NCBI GenBank assembly: GCA_023525975.1
Contig: CM042020.1
Coordinates: forward strand, 10,184,001-10,248,000
Source of the DNA: Smallanthus sonchifolius
Taxonomy: Eukaryota > Streptophyta > Magnoliopsida > Asterales > Asteraceae
DNA length: 64,000 nucleotides
Direction: 5' to 3'
Shown here in pieces: positions 34,273 to 43,924 of this stretch (within the stretch, counting starts at the first letter, position 1; every line of letters starts with the position of its first letter). Both the position numbers and the translations under genes were made by a program. The notes beneath the pieces were generated by a model. It searched no databases and was not told the origin of the DNA. It saw only the letters and a list, made by a program, of their open reading frames with translations.

Positions 34273-34836
34273 AGTGAACACTTAGTCAAATTTCAGAAAA
34301 GTCAGACACAGTTGCGCACTTGGTTTTGGCCTTGCGCACTTGAGAAATGGTCTTGCGTATTTAGATTTCCTCTTGCGTACTTGTAAGTACGCAGGAGGAA
34401 ATGATTAAGTACGTGGGATATGACTTAAGTTCGCACAAGTTCAGTCTTGCGCACTTGTAAGTACGCAGGAGATAACTCTTGCGTATTTAGTAAGTACGCA
34501 GAAGACAATACTTTTTGCCAAAAATGGTAAGTACGCAGGATACCTTTTCAGCAACTCTCACCAACCTTTTCCGGTGACCTGAAAATCGCCGGAGATGGTA
34601 AAAATTGGTCTGATGATTAATGCAAATGAGCCAACGGGTCAGAAACTTGTTTCTAACCAACCTTTGATGCTCAAATAACTCAAATACACAACAAAAATTG
34701 GTTTTTGAGAGATTTTTGCTTCTAAAAAAGTGCTCAAGAGCTACCCCTTTTTTATCACAAAAATACCTCTTTTTGCTTGTAAAACTCAGTAAAAACGTCT
34801 CCAAACTCACTTACAACAATCGAATTCAAGAGCAAT
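34273..34836 (-). other. Sire1 untranslated leader with hairpin cluster
   Basis: Non-coding between primer site and gag. 34308-34505 repeats the TGCGTACTT / AAGTACGCAGGA hairpins; the rest has no feature. Confidence 0.75.
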
Positions 34837-34848
34837 GCTCTGATACCA
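34837..34848 (-). promoter_or_regulatory. Sire1 primer binding site
   Basis: On the minus strand TGGTATCAGAGC lies 2 bp after the 5' LTR, complementary to initiator tRNA-Met. Confidence 0.92.
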
Positions 34849-34850
34849 CT

Positions 34851-35391
34851 TATAGGTCCCTTCGTGTGTGTCGGATCGTTGCATGCAAGTGGTCTACTAG
34901 TCGGACCGGGTGCGGAATACCCGTGACTAGGCGGAGAGTCTAACTAAAAAAAAGTAAACCAACACCAGAGTCACAATAAAAGCTCTTTCTATTATAAACA
35001 CTCGATGGTTACACAGATAATACAAATTGCGTACTTAACAAACTGAGTTCGTCTAAGATATGAGTTCTGCGTACTTATCCTCTGTGAACCAAACCTATTT
35101 ATACAGACCTGATGCCTGCGCACTTAGCAAGTGCGCAGGACCAAATGCTCTTGCGTACTTAGCAAGTACGCATGGGTCTTCCTGCGTACTTGCTAAGTAC
35201 GCAGGAGCTTTCTCCTGCGCACATGTAAGTGCCGAAAACACTTAGAAGAAATGCAACATACACTATGTAAAAGTAAATACAACTCGATAAACTATTACAT
35301 AACGACTCTTACATACAAAGACAAATTACAGACATTAGAAATACAAACTAAGACTCTATCCAGAGTGTTGTCACAGGAAAGTGCATCAACA
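34851..35391 (-). repeat. Sire1 5' LTR with TATA box
   Basis: In element orientation it runs TGTTGATGCAC to GGGACCTATA: the terminal CA of the other LTR has become TA (plus strand TATAGG against TGTAGG). A TATAAATAGG box lies at 35103-35094. The hairpin with 11-bp arms CCTGCGTACTT / AAGTACGCAGG (35181-35205) sits just upstream of it. Confidence 0.9.
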
Positions 35392-35396
35392 CAAAT

Positions 35397-36164
35397 CACA
35401 TGTGCTAGCTTTTGCTCGTGCTTTCTACAAACAACTTCCAAGTGAATTTACATAGCCCCTTTTACACTATTTACATTTTTGGGGTGGAACATGAGTACAA
35501 TTATACAATGTTTACAAATTACACAATACAATTCCACCTTACATTCATGTGTGCAATTTGAGCTTTATGCTTGAGTACTATGTGTGCAATTTGAGCTTTA
35601 TGCTTGAGTACTAGGTGTGCAAATTACAATTTATGTGCAATTTACATGTGCAATCATTAACTACACAAGCCGACGGTTAACAATGATAGATCTATTGAGT
35701 CTGACAAATCCACCCACGTATTGTGATTGTTACCGACAACACATTTTGGTTTTTGCATGCTAGTTACAACGGTTTGATTGTACAATTTGGTTTTCATAAT
35801 AGTAACTCTCCATAATTGCCTTATTAACCATGATTTGTATGGATTGTATGCACACAACACAATGATACAATTTAGAGTCAAAACCTATGTATGCTCACCA
35901 ACTTTTTAGTTGACATTGTTTTAACCATGTTTCAGGTATGAATGTTTGAGATTAATCAAGTTTGCTACACTTAAGTTGTGGACCTAGTTATTAAAATAAA
36001 AGAACTCGTTATGTATTTCCATTCCTTGTAATTGTTGAATCTTGTTTGGTTTGAACTTGAAATGAATTTTGATGCTTTAATACATTATAACACAGTCAAC
36101 CATGTGCTCATGAACAGTCTCCATGTCCCGCCCCGACGTTTCCGCCGTCGGTTGGGGTGTGACA
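35397..36164 (+). repeat. Family A 5' LTR, last part
   Basis: Collinear with 50866-51583. This ~770 bp is also similar to the last part of the Tekay LTR (16140-16859: CATTAACTA..AGCCGACGG, GATCTATTGAGTCTGACAAA, GTTACCGACAACACA), whereas the upstream parts of the two LTR families are unrelated. Confidence 0.85.
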
Positions 36165-36167
36165 GAT

Positions 36168-36180
36168 TGGTATCAGATCC
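36168..36180 (+). promoter_or_regulatory. Family A primer binding site (one mismatch)
   Basis: TGGTATCAGATCC differs from the usual TGGTATCAGAGCC by one base. Confidence 0.8.
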
Positions 36181-36822
36181 TTGGTTATAAGGAATTAGGT
36201 TATTAGACACCCTTGACCTAGACTATAACCGTAGGACACCCATCATATGCCATGCTAAATGTTATATGATACTTGCCACATTATTTAGTCCTACATGTTT
36301 AAAACTTTGTGTGATTTTCTTACATGTTACACTAAGTATTGCATCGCATTAAACAATACATGATAGCCTATGTGTTACACTACTTGCTAAACTCTTGTGC
36401 TTATAAACATTGTTATCTACATGCTACCTATTTGATTCATTTAGTGCTATCCTAAGTTTTACCACACACTTATTCACACCAAATTCTTCATACACCCTCA
36501 ACCTTGCCCACATGTCACCATTATCTTTTATGAACAAAATTTAAACTATTGGGCCTAATACGCATTAATAAGAAACTAAGGAGCCCACTTACCCTCCAAG
36601 AAAAGGAAGCCTACTGGAGTAAATAAACCTCACATTGGGCCTCAAAGCCCAGTCCATAATGATTCTCATCATGACCATGAGCCAAAACGATAGTGTTATT
36701 AGTACATGATGACCAGAAGAGTGTGTGTAGACCATGAGAGATTCTGGCTAAAGAAGGACCGAGTACTTAAGTGTGTCCCTTGTGAACCACCCCTCTTTCC
36801 TGGGAATTCTCTTCATGGGTAC
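36181..36822 (+). other. Family A leader before the Athila insertion
   Basis: Non-coding. The first ~80 bp match the Tekay leader (TTGGTTATA-GGAATTAGG, TTATTAGACACC). It ends at the GGTAC target site of the Athila-type element. Confidence 0.7.
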
Positions 36823-37009
36823 TGATGTGTTAGTATTTACACATCTTTTTGGCATAAAACTTCGCTCATTTAACGATCAATTCTTGGTTATATTCAACGT
36901 TTAAGCACTTATTTGCTTCATTTCCTGTTTTGTAGGTTTTTGTGAAGCTTGTGAACAAACAAGAAGATTCCAGGATAAAAAGTGAAGTTTTTAGGGTTTC
37001 TGTGATGAA

Positions 37010-37300
37010 GGCACGGTCGTGTCCCTAATTGGCACGATCGTGCCTAACTTGCAAACCCTAAGCACGGTCGCGCCCCGTACATGGCACGACCGCGCCAAGC
37101 CAAAAGGCAAGGCACAACCGTGCCCCGCCTCCACACGGTCGCGGGAACACCCGTGAGTCTGACACCTCGAAGCAAGAGACCCAATGGAAGCTCCGGATCG
37201 GTCAACCCTCTGTCACGTGGTCGTGCTAAGACCTAGACACGACCGCGCCTTTGTACCTGGCACGGTCGTGCCTTCTCTCTAGGCACGGTCGTGCTTCCCA
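37010..37300. repeat. GGCACGGTCGTGCC palindrome cluster in Athila LTR
   Basis: About nine instances of (G/A)GCACG-GT-CGTGC(C/T) or its other-strand form GGCACGACCG(C/T)GCC. A perfect copy lies at 37259-37272. The same core occurs in the Tekay LTR. Confidence 0.85.
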
Positions 37301-37305
37301 CTTTC

Positions 37306-37313
37306 TATTTAAA
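37306..37313 (+). promoter_or_regulatory. TATA-like box of Athila1 5' LTR
   Basis: TATTTAAA immediately follows the palindrome cluster and is intact also in the third LTR (62052-62059). The 3' LTR copy has lost one T. Confidence 0.5.
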
Positions 37314-38605
37314 CAGAACTTAAACTCCCATTCAGACATGAAGCAACCAGGGGAGAAAGTCTACTGTTCCAGCTCGTATTTCTCTTGTTCCAGCCATATT
37401 TCAAGATTCTTGGAGAGGATACAACATCAAGAGGATCACCATACATCAACTACAACATCTAGGTTTGGAGGAGTGGTTTGATTCTTGTTTTCATATCATG
37501 TTTCACACTATTTTTCCCTGCTTATTTGTAATTTTGGTGCTCATGAAGAGCTAAAACTCTTGTTCACTTTGGTTTAGATGAAGTTTAGATACATTTAACA
37601 ACATTCATGGATTATTGGCAATTATTGTGTTAATGTTATGACAACCGTATGATTATTCTTCAATGAAATTATGTATTCAAATGTTTTGAGATGTTTACAA
37701 GACTTGTGTTTGTGTATATCATATTATGTTGGAAAACTTATGGTTTATGCTTATATTCATAAATTGGTGTATGTATTTATACTAGTTCATGGCTTTTGAC
37801 TAGGAATGGTGAATGAAGTCTTGTTTATGAATCATTATATTTGTATGTGTATCCTTATGCTTATGTTTGGAAAGACAAAGTGTTTGTTAGAATGTTTCAT
37901 GTTTAGTTTTATGTTTATCTAGGAATTGTTGACACATTCTCCTAATTTATATAATCTTTACATGAACATTGTATGTTGAAGAAATGCATATTGTTGTCTA
38001 ATTTAATCAACTTGAGGTGGGTAGTGTGTTGTTCATATTATCTTTCCAACTAGTTGTTGGACTAGCGTACCTTAATCGGAAACTAGTTTAATCTTTATAA
38101 ACATTAACATGATTGTTAAACACGTGAGCTTCATTGTATGATTTTAGGTGGTTAGTTTGTATAATTCATGCTAGCTTTCCGAATAGTCATTTGATTAGAT
38201 ATCTTTGACAAGAGTTTAGTCAATTTATGTTTCGTGTGATTGCCATGTTCCTATGAGTGTATTGGATGTATTCTAGATGGATTCGACACCAAAGTGATAT
38301 TTTCTCCCTAATTGTTTGAATTGTGACCTTAGCTTAGTTTTTATATATTTGCATGTTAGTTAATTAAACAAAACTCTTCAAAATATCTTTATACCCTCAC
38401 TTGATTAGATTTTAGTTCCGGTTTATTATCGCATTCCACCGTGTCCACGGATTGATATCCGGTTCTTACCTTTACTATATTGCTATCCGACGGGTACACT
38501 GCCCGATGTGTGTGTGATTAGTCTTTGGTGAAAACCCTTTTTAAAACTAATACTGTGTGATAAATCTCTATTAAAATATATATAGTTTCACACTCATCAA
38601 GTTTT

Positions 38606-38623
38606 TGGCGCCGTTGCCGGGGA
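38606..38623 (+). promoter_or_regulatory. Athila1 primer binding site (tRNA-Asp)
   Basis: TGGCGCCGTTGCCGGGGA starts 6 bp after the 5' LTR and matches the complement of the plant tRNA-Asp 3' end, the usual primer of the Athila group. Confidence 0.9.
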
Positions 38624-38873
38624 TACGGTTTGTGCGAGAACGATTGGGATTATTATTTAGTCATTTAGTACATATTTGTCTATATATCTTGGTAAATAGT
38701 TTTCTTTATTTAAATTTGTTTTAATTTGTTTTATTTTTATTTTTATTTTATTTTTATTTTTTTCTTATTTTATCATCTTCGTCTTATTTCTTTTTGTGTA
38801 TAGTTCGTCGGATGTTATTTTATTTTTATTTTTATTTTTATCCGGTACCCGTGATCGTTTTGTTTGAGTGTTC

Positions 38874-39557
38874 TTTGCAGTGATTTTCATGGATCGCGAC
38901 TATGGGAGTTACAGTGATGAGTACTCGTTTGATCTATGGGGTTACCACGAGGAGATTTGGTGTGAGATTTGTGGGGGCCCACATTACATATTAGATTGTT
39001 GTCAGTTCTTGGGCTACCCCGTACGGCGCTATGAGGACCCTATATTCGGCCCGGTTGGTGATTTGGATGATTTGGAAACATTATTGTTTGAAGAGTCAAC
39101 CGTGGTAATTGAAGAGGAGCCGCACCACGAGGAAGATGTGCAAACGGATGGGTTCACCAACGAACCAATGACTATGGTGACGCCCGATCCTCCGTTGTGC
39201 ACCGAGAAGAGCCGGCCCGCGACTGATCATGATCACGATTCGTCATACGAGTCATCCGAACAGCGGGAGAAGGCGAGACATTTCACGGACCAACCGATTT
39301 GGAAGGCGCGACATCGGTCCACAAAGCATGGCAAGTCAACACTGTCTTGCCGGGATGATCGCCTCCTTCACTACATCATGTGCCTCAGGTTCGGTCCGGG
39401 CAAATACAAGTGTTGGTGGCACGACCCGTCACTTCGTTTTTGCATTTACTATTGGTTGTCACTAGCCGGTGGTAAATGCATTAAACCAAACGGGTCGGAT
39501 GGGTATTCAAGAATCATATGCCACCCGTTTGTTGATTTGCCCCATCATTTGTCCTAA
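38874..39557 (+). CDS. Athila1 small knuckle-containing ORF (gag-like position)
   Basis: I start at the ATG at 38889 (MDRDYGSYSDEYSFDLWGYH); an in-frame start a few codons upstream is also possible. A TTTGAGTGTTCTTTGCAG acceptor-like tract lies just before. The protein is acidic, with CEICGGPHYILDC near the N-terminus, a CX2CX3HX4C cluster like the gag knuckle of Athila elements (C-CGGPH-C). It has an acidic centre (FEESTVVIEEEPHHEED) and a Cys/Trp-rich C-terminus (CLRFGPGKYKCWWHDPS). I do not see the usual Athila gag core (compare 63677-64000), so this may be a reduced or replaced gag. Uninterrupted. Confidence 0.6.
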   Translation, partial: FAVIFMDRDYGSYSDEYSFDLWGYHEEIWCEICGGPHYILDCCQFLGYPVRRYEDPIFGPVGDLDDLETLLFEESTVVIEEEPHHEEDVQTDGFTNEPMTMVTPDPPLCTEKSRPATDHDHDSSYESSEQREKARHFTDQPIWKARHRSTKHGKSTLSCRDDRLLHYIMCLRFGPGKYKCWWHDPSLRFCIYYWLSLAGGKCIKPNGSDGYSRIICHPFVDLPHHLS

Positions 39558-40810
39558 ATTGACAAGTATAAGGACACGAGTCTAGCTAATGACTCGTTAA
39601 TAATCTTAGCATGTCCGGGTTTCACCCGTTAGTTATGTGTGTTCATTTTATCTTCCAATTATTTTCTTAGTTTTTATTTTCTATTTTTCTAGAATTTTAC
39701 CATTTATTTTTGAGATAAGGTTATCGGGACGTGTTTTGGATCGAGCGGATTTGGGATAATGTTTGGAATGTCAAAGGTATGTCTTCTGAATTTTTAGAAA
39801 TTTTAACTTGGAAGAATCGCAGTCGGGTTTGGAATACTCCTCATAAAAAATCAGGTTTCTGTGTCTACTGGGTTTTAGACACGGTCGTGCCTAGCAATAG
39901 GCGTGGTCGTGCCATTTTTCACAGGCGCGGTCGTGCTTATGCCCTTGGCGCGACCGTGCCTATGAAGTTTTGGGTGGGTTAAGTAAGGTTAAACGGCAGA
40001 TTCCCTTTTCTTTCTACTCTTTCCCCTAAAAAAAAAAAACGAGAAACCCCCTACGTGCGATCGACTCTCTTCTATTCCGCATTGCTAAACTCCATTTCTT
40101 CGAATCCAGGTACGCCCCTGTCCTAATCTTTCCGTCTTTATATTTAGGTTTAGGATCGTAATTTTGTTTTTAAATTCTAGGTTTTTAGTGATTTTCTGTT
40201 TTGAACCTCATGATTAGATGTAAATACGTAGAAATAGGTATTTTAACATCCTAGAATTATAAGCCCCTTCGTTATCATGCTAAACAGGTGCAAAAATCGA
40301 ATCTGGAACCCCAATTTGGGGAGGAGCACGATCGCGCTCTTGACCTAGGCGCGGTCGTGCCTGGCTTTAAAAATTTCCAGGATGAAGGTTTGGATTGAGC
40401 GCGACCGTGTCTCCCACTAGCGCGGTCGTGTCGGCTTGGGTTTGTCCAAGGCGCGACCGTGTGTTGAACTAGCGCGGTCGTGGCCTTCTTTTTTGACCTA
40501 GACGCGGTCGTGCCTTGACTTGGCACGACCGTGCTACCTGGTTTGGACTGCCCGTGGTCGCCCAAAGCGCGACCGTGGGCTTGTTTTTTTTGCCTTGGCG
40601 CGGTCGTGCCCCTTCTCTGGCGCGACCGTGTCTCCCGGGTTGGACGGCCCGTGGTCGCCCAAGGCGCGACCGTGGGCTTGGATTTTTGCCTTGGCGCGGT
40701 CGTGCCCCATCCCAGGCGCGACCGTGCCCCTTCATAATTTGGTCAGAAACTTCATAAATTCAGTCTAGCGTCTTCATAACTGTTCTGATTTCATTTTTGT
40801 TGTCGTGCAG
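39558..40810. repeat. Athila1 internal spacer with GCGCGGTCGTGCC clusters
   Basis: Non-coding. Palindrome clusters at 39880-39962 and 40320-40735 have arms such as GGCGCGGTCGTGCC and GGCGCGACCGTG. Gly-Arg-Ala-type frames on both strands here are by-products. It ends in CATTTTTGTTGTCGTGCAG, an acceptor-like tract touching the next ATG. Confidence 0.8.
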
Positions 40811-42091
40811 ATGGCAGGCAACAGGGACCACCCGTACCTCGAGTTTGACATGAACGAGCACGAGTACGAGGCTCGTTTGGATGTTTTGTGGCCCCGTAGA
40901 GGCCGAATTCTAGCTGCTCGTCGTTTAGAGCCAACCGCCATCGATGCCATCGGTCAGCGGGACCGGTGGAACGACATTGTCACCGCCCCTTGGCGCCGGT
41001 TGTTCAGGCTTCACGCCATAGAGTACGTCGAGCTCGTGATGGATTTTTTCTCCACTTACGAGTTTGATTATCCTTGCGCGGACCTCGAGCAGCCCGAGAC
41101 TGTTAGGTTCAGATTAGGCGGCGAGTGGCGCGTGATGTCTGTCGCCAGATTTGGGAGATTACTTGGGTTATACACGCGACAGGAGCTTCAGACAGAGTTG
41201 TTCACTGAGGGGATCACCGAATTCCCGACAGAGGAGGAGAAGGATCAGTTTTGGCATGAGTTTGGGTTCGGGATTTACGATCCGAGTTTGACCAATCCGT
41301 TACATCGTGTTCTTCACCGCTGCATCGTTTATTCGATCTCTGGGAGAGGTCAGGGGGAGACGGTGGTGAACCTTAGGGAGCTATTTTACCTATTTTGCCT
41401 GGTACACCCGCGCGCCTGCAATCTCGCGCATTCTATCGCGGGGTACTTGGTGAACAGCTCGGGGCGCGACGTCACCAGCGCGATATGTGGAGGTCACTTC
41501 GTGACCAAGCTGGCGAGACACTTCCAGCTTTTGACAGATGACTTGATAAGGGATCTGACCCCTGTGGCCGAGACTGTCGTGATGTCTGTGCAGACATTGT
41601 GCAACATGCACGTCGCTCGGCGCGGCGCAGGGGGGATTAGATTGGTCGACAGATGGGGACGGACGTGGGATCCAGACCGTCTGGGCCCCGATCCAGATCG
41701 CGTACAGGCCGAGGCCGAGGCCGAGGCCGCCGCTCAGCAGGAGCAGGAGCAGATTCATGAGCTTCATCAGCCAGATCAGCCGCCTCCTCCGCCTCCGCCG
41801 CCACCACCGCCTCCGGTTGTCATCCCACACGACCTATTCATGCGTTACTGGGCCTGGCAGTATGAGGTCCAGTGCGCCGCTGCTGCTGCTGGCGGGGCAC
41901 CATACGTGGTTCCCCTTCCATTCTTTATGCAGCCAGAGCAGCAGCCTGATCAACCACCACCATCACCACAGCATCAACCACCACCATCACCACAGCATCA
42001 ACCACCACCATCACCACCATCACCATCAGCAGCAGGAGGCGTGGGTGGCGGGGCCGCCGATATCGACCTTGAGGGTATGCAGTGGGAGTAG
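40811..42091 (+). CDS. Athila ORF1-like protein
   Basis: 426 codons, uninterrupted. ATG at 40811 (MAGNRDHPYLEFDMNEHEYE); the frame extends two codons upstream to a GTG, which I reject. The N-terminal ~300 residues (DRWNDIVTAPWRRLFRLHAI, EYVELVMDFFSTYEFD, VARFGRLLGLY, WHEFGFGIYDPS, LRELFYLFCLVHPRACNLA) match the plant-specific Arabidopsis-retrotransposon ORF-1 (Athila) family as I remember it. A Glu/Ala/Gln stretch, an 11-Pro run and PSPQHQPP repeats follow, with an acidic end (DIDLEGMQWE). In full Athila elements such ORFs lie apart from gag-pol and their function is unknown. No membrane segment. Its GC content is far above the surrounding DNA. Confidence 0.75.
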   Translation: MAGNRDHPYLEFDMNEHEYEARLDVLWPRRGRILAARRLEPTAIDAIGQRDRWNDIVTAPWRRLFRLHAIEYVELVMDFFSTYEFDYPCADLEQPETVRFRLGGEWRVMSVARFGRLLGLYTRQELQTELFTEGITEFPTEEEKDQFWHEFGFGIYDPSLTNPLHRVLHRCIVYSISGRGQGETVVNLRELFYLFCLVHPRACNLAHSIAGYLVNSSGRDVTSAICGGHFVTKLARHFQLLTDDLIRDLTPVAETVVMSVQTLCNMHVARRGAGGIRLVDRWGRTWDPDRLGPDPDRVQAEAEAEAAAQQEQEQIHELHQPDQPPPPPPPPPPPPVVIPHDLFMRYWAWQYEVQCAAAAAGGAPYVVPLPFFMQPEQQPDQPPPSPQHQPPPSPQHQPPPSPPSPSAAGGVGGGAADIDLEGMQWE

Positions 42092-42427
42092 TACCTCCCA
42101 CTGCTTTTGGTATCATTTTTGTGAGTTGTACTTTTGTTGTATTGTACAAACTCTTGTATCGCGCTTCGGCGTTTATGTTGTACTTTTGTTCCTTGTACTT
42201 TTGTTTCCATGTACTGTTGTATATATTTGTGTTTATATTTTGGTTTGATGTTTCTGATCTGTGTTTGATGTTGATAGTTTTGATTAGATCTTGGAATTGT
42301 GGAACTACGTGGAACGTCATTGTTGTGGGTTGGATTTTTGCGTGTGCCATGATCGACATGAGGGAAGTTTCAGTTATCCCTTCACACTCCATTGCATTGC
42401 ATTCCATTTTGCTTTGCATGTTTTTCT

Positions 42428-42540
42428 ATACATTGTGGGCAATGTATGTTTCTACGTGTGGGGTTGGGTGTTCATTCTTTGCTTTACATTATTTTTTGTT
42501 GTACATTGAGGGCAATGTACAATTCTAAGTGTAGGGTGGG
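42428..42540 (+). repeat. Two internal hairpin-PPT modules
   Basis: ATACATTG-TGGG-CAATGTAT (42428-42447) is followed by CTACGTGTGGGGTTGGG, and GTACATTG-AGGG-CAATGTAC (42501-42520) by CTAAGTGTAGGGTGGG. Both stems pair perfectly although the outer base pair differs. Confidence 0.75.
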
Positions 42541-43885
42541 ATTGTATTCGCGCATTGTTTGTCCATTTAGCATTTTATCGATTCAATTTTTTGCAAAATA
42601 TTCCTTCATAATTTTTTATTGGCACTAAATTAAAAGTTAACCGTTTAGCATTCACAATTTTTAGTAAATAATAGAGGTTTGATTTTTCGAAAGCAATTGA
42701 GATAGAAATTCCATTGAGTCAAACCCAATTTTTTGTGATAACCATGAGTTTTAGTGGGCTAAACGAATGAATTGCATGTAACCTTTTGCTTACACCCATT
42801 CCTTTCCGTTTCCGTGAGTTTATTTTTGAGCCTTGATAGCTTTAGACATTGTTTGCTCTCGTTTTTGCGGATTTGAGTGTGCCGGATGTTTCATGCTTGT
42901 TAGAACTTGCTTTTAGTATACATTTCGAAATCATGAACATAAATATTGCATAAAAATGATTGAGGCATTAGGATAAACCACTTTGTTAGCCTTTTATCTT
43001 TGTTTTCCCTTACCCGAACACATCCACTAGTTAACCACGTTGAGCCTATCCCATGTTCTTTCTTTTATTACCCACATTACACCGCCATTAAACCTTCATT
43101 AGCCTTTTTACTTATTTATTCTATTTTTTTTACCCGTGTTAGAAATCCGGTCGGCTAATGTTAATTTTATAGCTTTTACTTTGTTGTAATCTTCAAATTC
43201 TTGAGAAGTTTTTAGCTAAGGAAAGATGCATATTGACTTAGTTCCCTTCAAAAGAAAAGAAATAGTGATAAAAAAAAAATAAAAAAAAAAAATAAAAAAA
43301 AAAAATAAAAAAATCACCAAAATCAGGTGAAATATAGTCGATTAGAGCAATTTTGTGAGCAAAGATGGAAAGAATTCGGTTGTTAGCTCTTATCTATATA
43401 CGGAAGTATTAGTTAGTTTATTTTTCATATTAGAAGTGTTTTAGTTTTTGAATTAGCATAACCGCCGGGTTTTTAGCCATTTAGCCACTTTTAAATCCCA
43501 TTTCCTTACCCTTAACCATTGCCAAGTTACAACCCGTTTAAAGCCCTCTTGATTTGTGCTTTGTTTCATGTTAGTTGATAGAGATTTGATCTTTTAGCAA
43601 GCTTATGATTTATGCATGTTAATTGTCTTGGCATTTGAGTGTTCTCTACATACACCATCACTTGTATGATCATATATATTCCCGAGTGTGTGTGAACATT
43701 GTGAGAAGCATAAAGTTGCATGCTAATGATTTCCTAGGCATATTCATTTGCTCATTCGGTTGTCACTTCATTGGGTTTCATTTAGTTAATTTTGCAATTC
43801 TTGTCAAACCTTTATAAATTATTAATGCTTACGGTTTTCCGAATTGATCCATAGTGTCATTGGAAGTTTTGTTTTATTTTGATTT

Positions 43886-43924
43886 ATTGCTTGAGGACAA
43901 GCAATGTTCAAGTGTGGGGTTGTT
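43886..43924 (+). promoter_or_regulatory. Pre-PPT hairpin and polypurine tract of Athila1
   Basis: ATTGCTTG-AGGA-CAAGCAAT (43886-43905) is a perfect 8-bp stem with a 4-nt loop. AAGTGTGGGGTTG and the 3' LTR follow. It is the third and terminal copy of the module seen at 42428 and 42501. Confidence 0.75.

Larger units (their letters stand above)
27464..35396 (-). mobile_element. Pol-less Sirevirus-like copia element (Sire1)
   Basis: Complete on the minus strand. 541-bp LTRs lie at 34851-35391 (5') and 27469-28009 (3'). Target duplication is CAAAT at 27464-27468 and 35392-35396, and the uninterrupted site is preserved at 50860-50870. An initiator-Met primer site lies at 34848-34837 and the purine tract AAGGGGGAGTT next to the 3' LTR. 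It has gag, then about 1 kb of non-coding sequence, then a long non-enzymatic ORF. Protease, integrase, RT and RNase H are entirely absent. LTRs differ at about 5 positions by eye (roughly 1%), so it moved recently, presumably using enzymes supplied in trans. Confidence 0.9.
36823..38599 (+). repeat. Athila1 5' LTR
   Basis: A GGCACGGTCGTGCC palindrome cluster at 37010-37300 ends directly before a TATTTAAA box (37306-37313). The last kilobase is AT-rich and non-coding. Nearly identical to 43925-45698 and 61570-63345. Confidence 0.93.
42092..43924 (+). other. Athila1 3' untranslated region
   Basis: No gene. Contains three hairpin plus GTGTGGGG modules (42428, 42501 and 43886), an A-rich (TAAAAAAAAAAA)n run at 43268-43313, and AT-rich filler. 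Confidence 0.7.

Noticed and set aside
27648..35230. Repeat-spacer layout of TGCGTACTT hairpins resembling a CRISPR array
   Set aside because: Repeats are imperfect palindromes with uneven linkers that are themselves repeated. They lie in LTRs and spacers of a plant retroelement with no cas genes, and the genome is eukaryotic.
41390..42528. Antisense and downstream frames around the Athila ORF1-like gene (41390-41830 minus, 41925-42419 minus, 42082-42528 plus)
   Set aside because: Shadows of the Pro/Gln/His-rich C-terminus and of T-rich 3' untranslated sequence; no domains.
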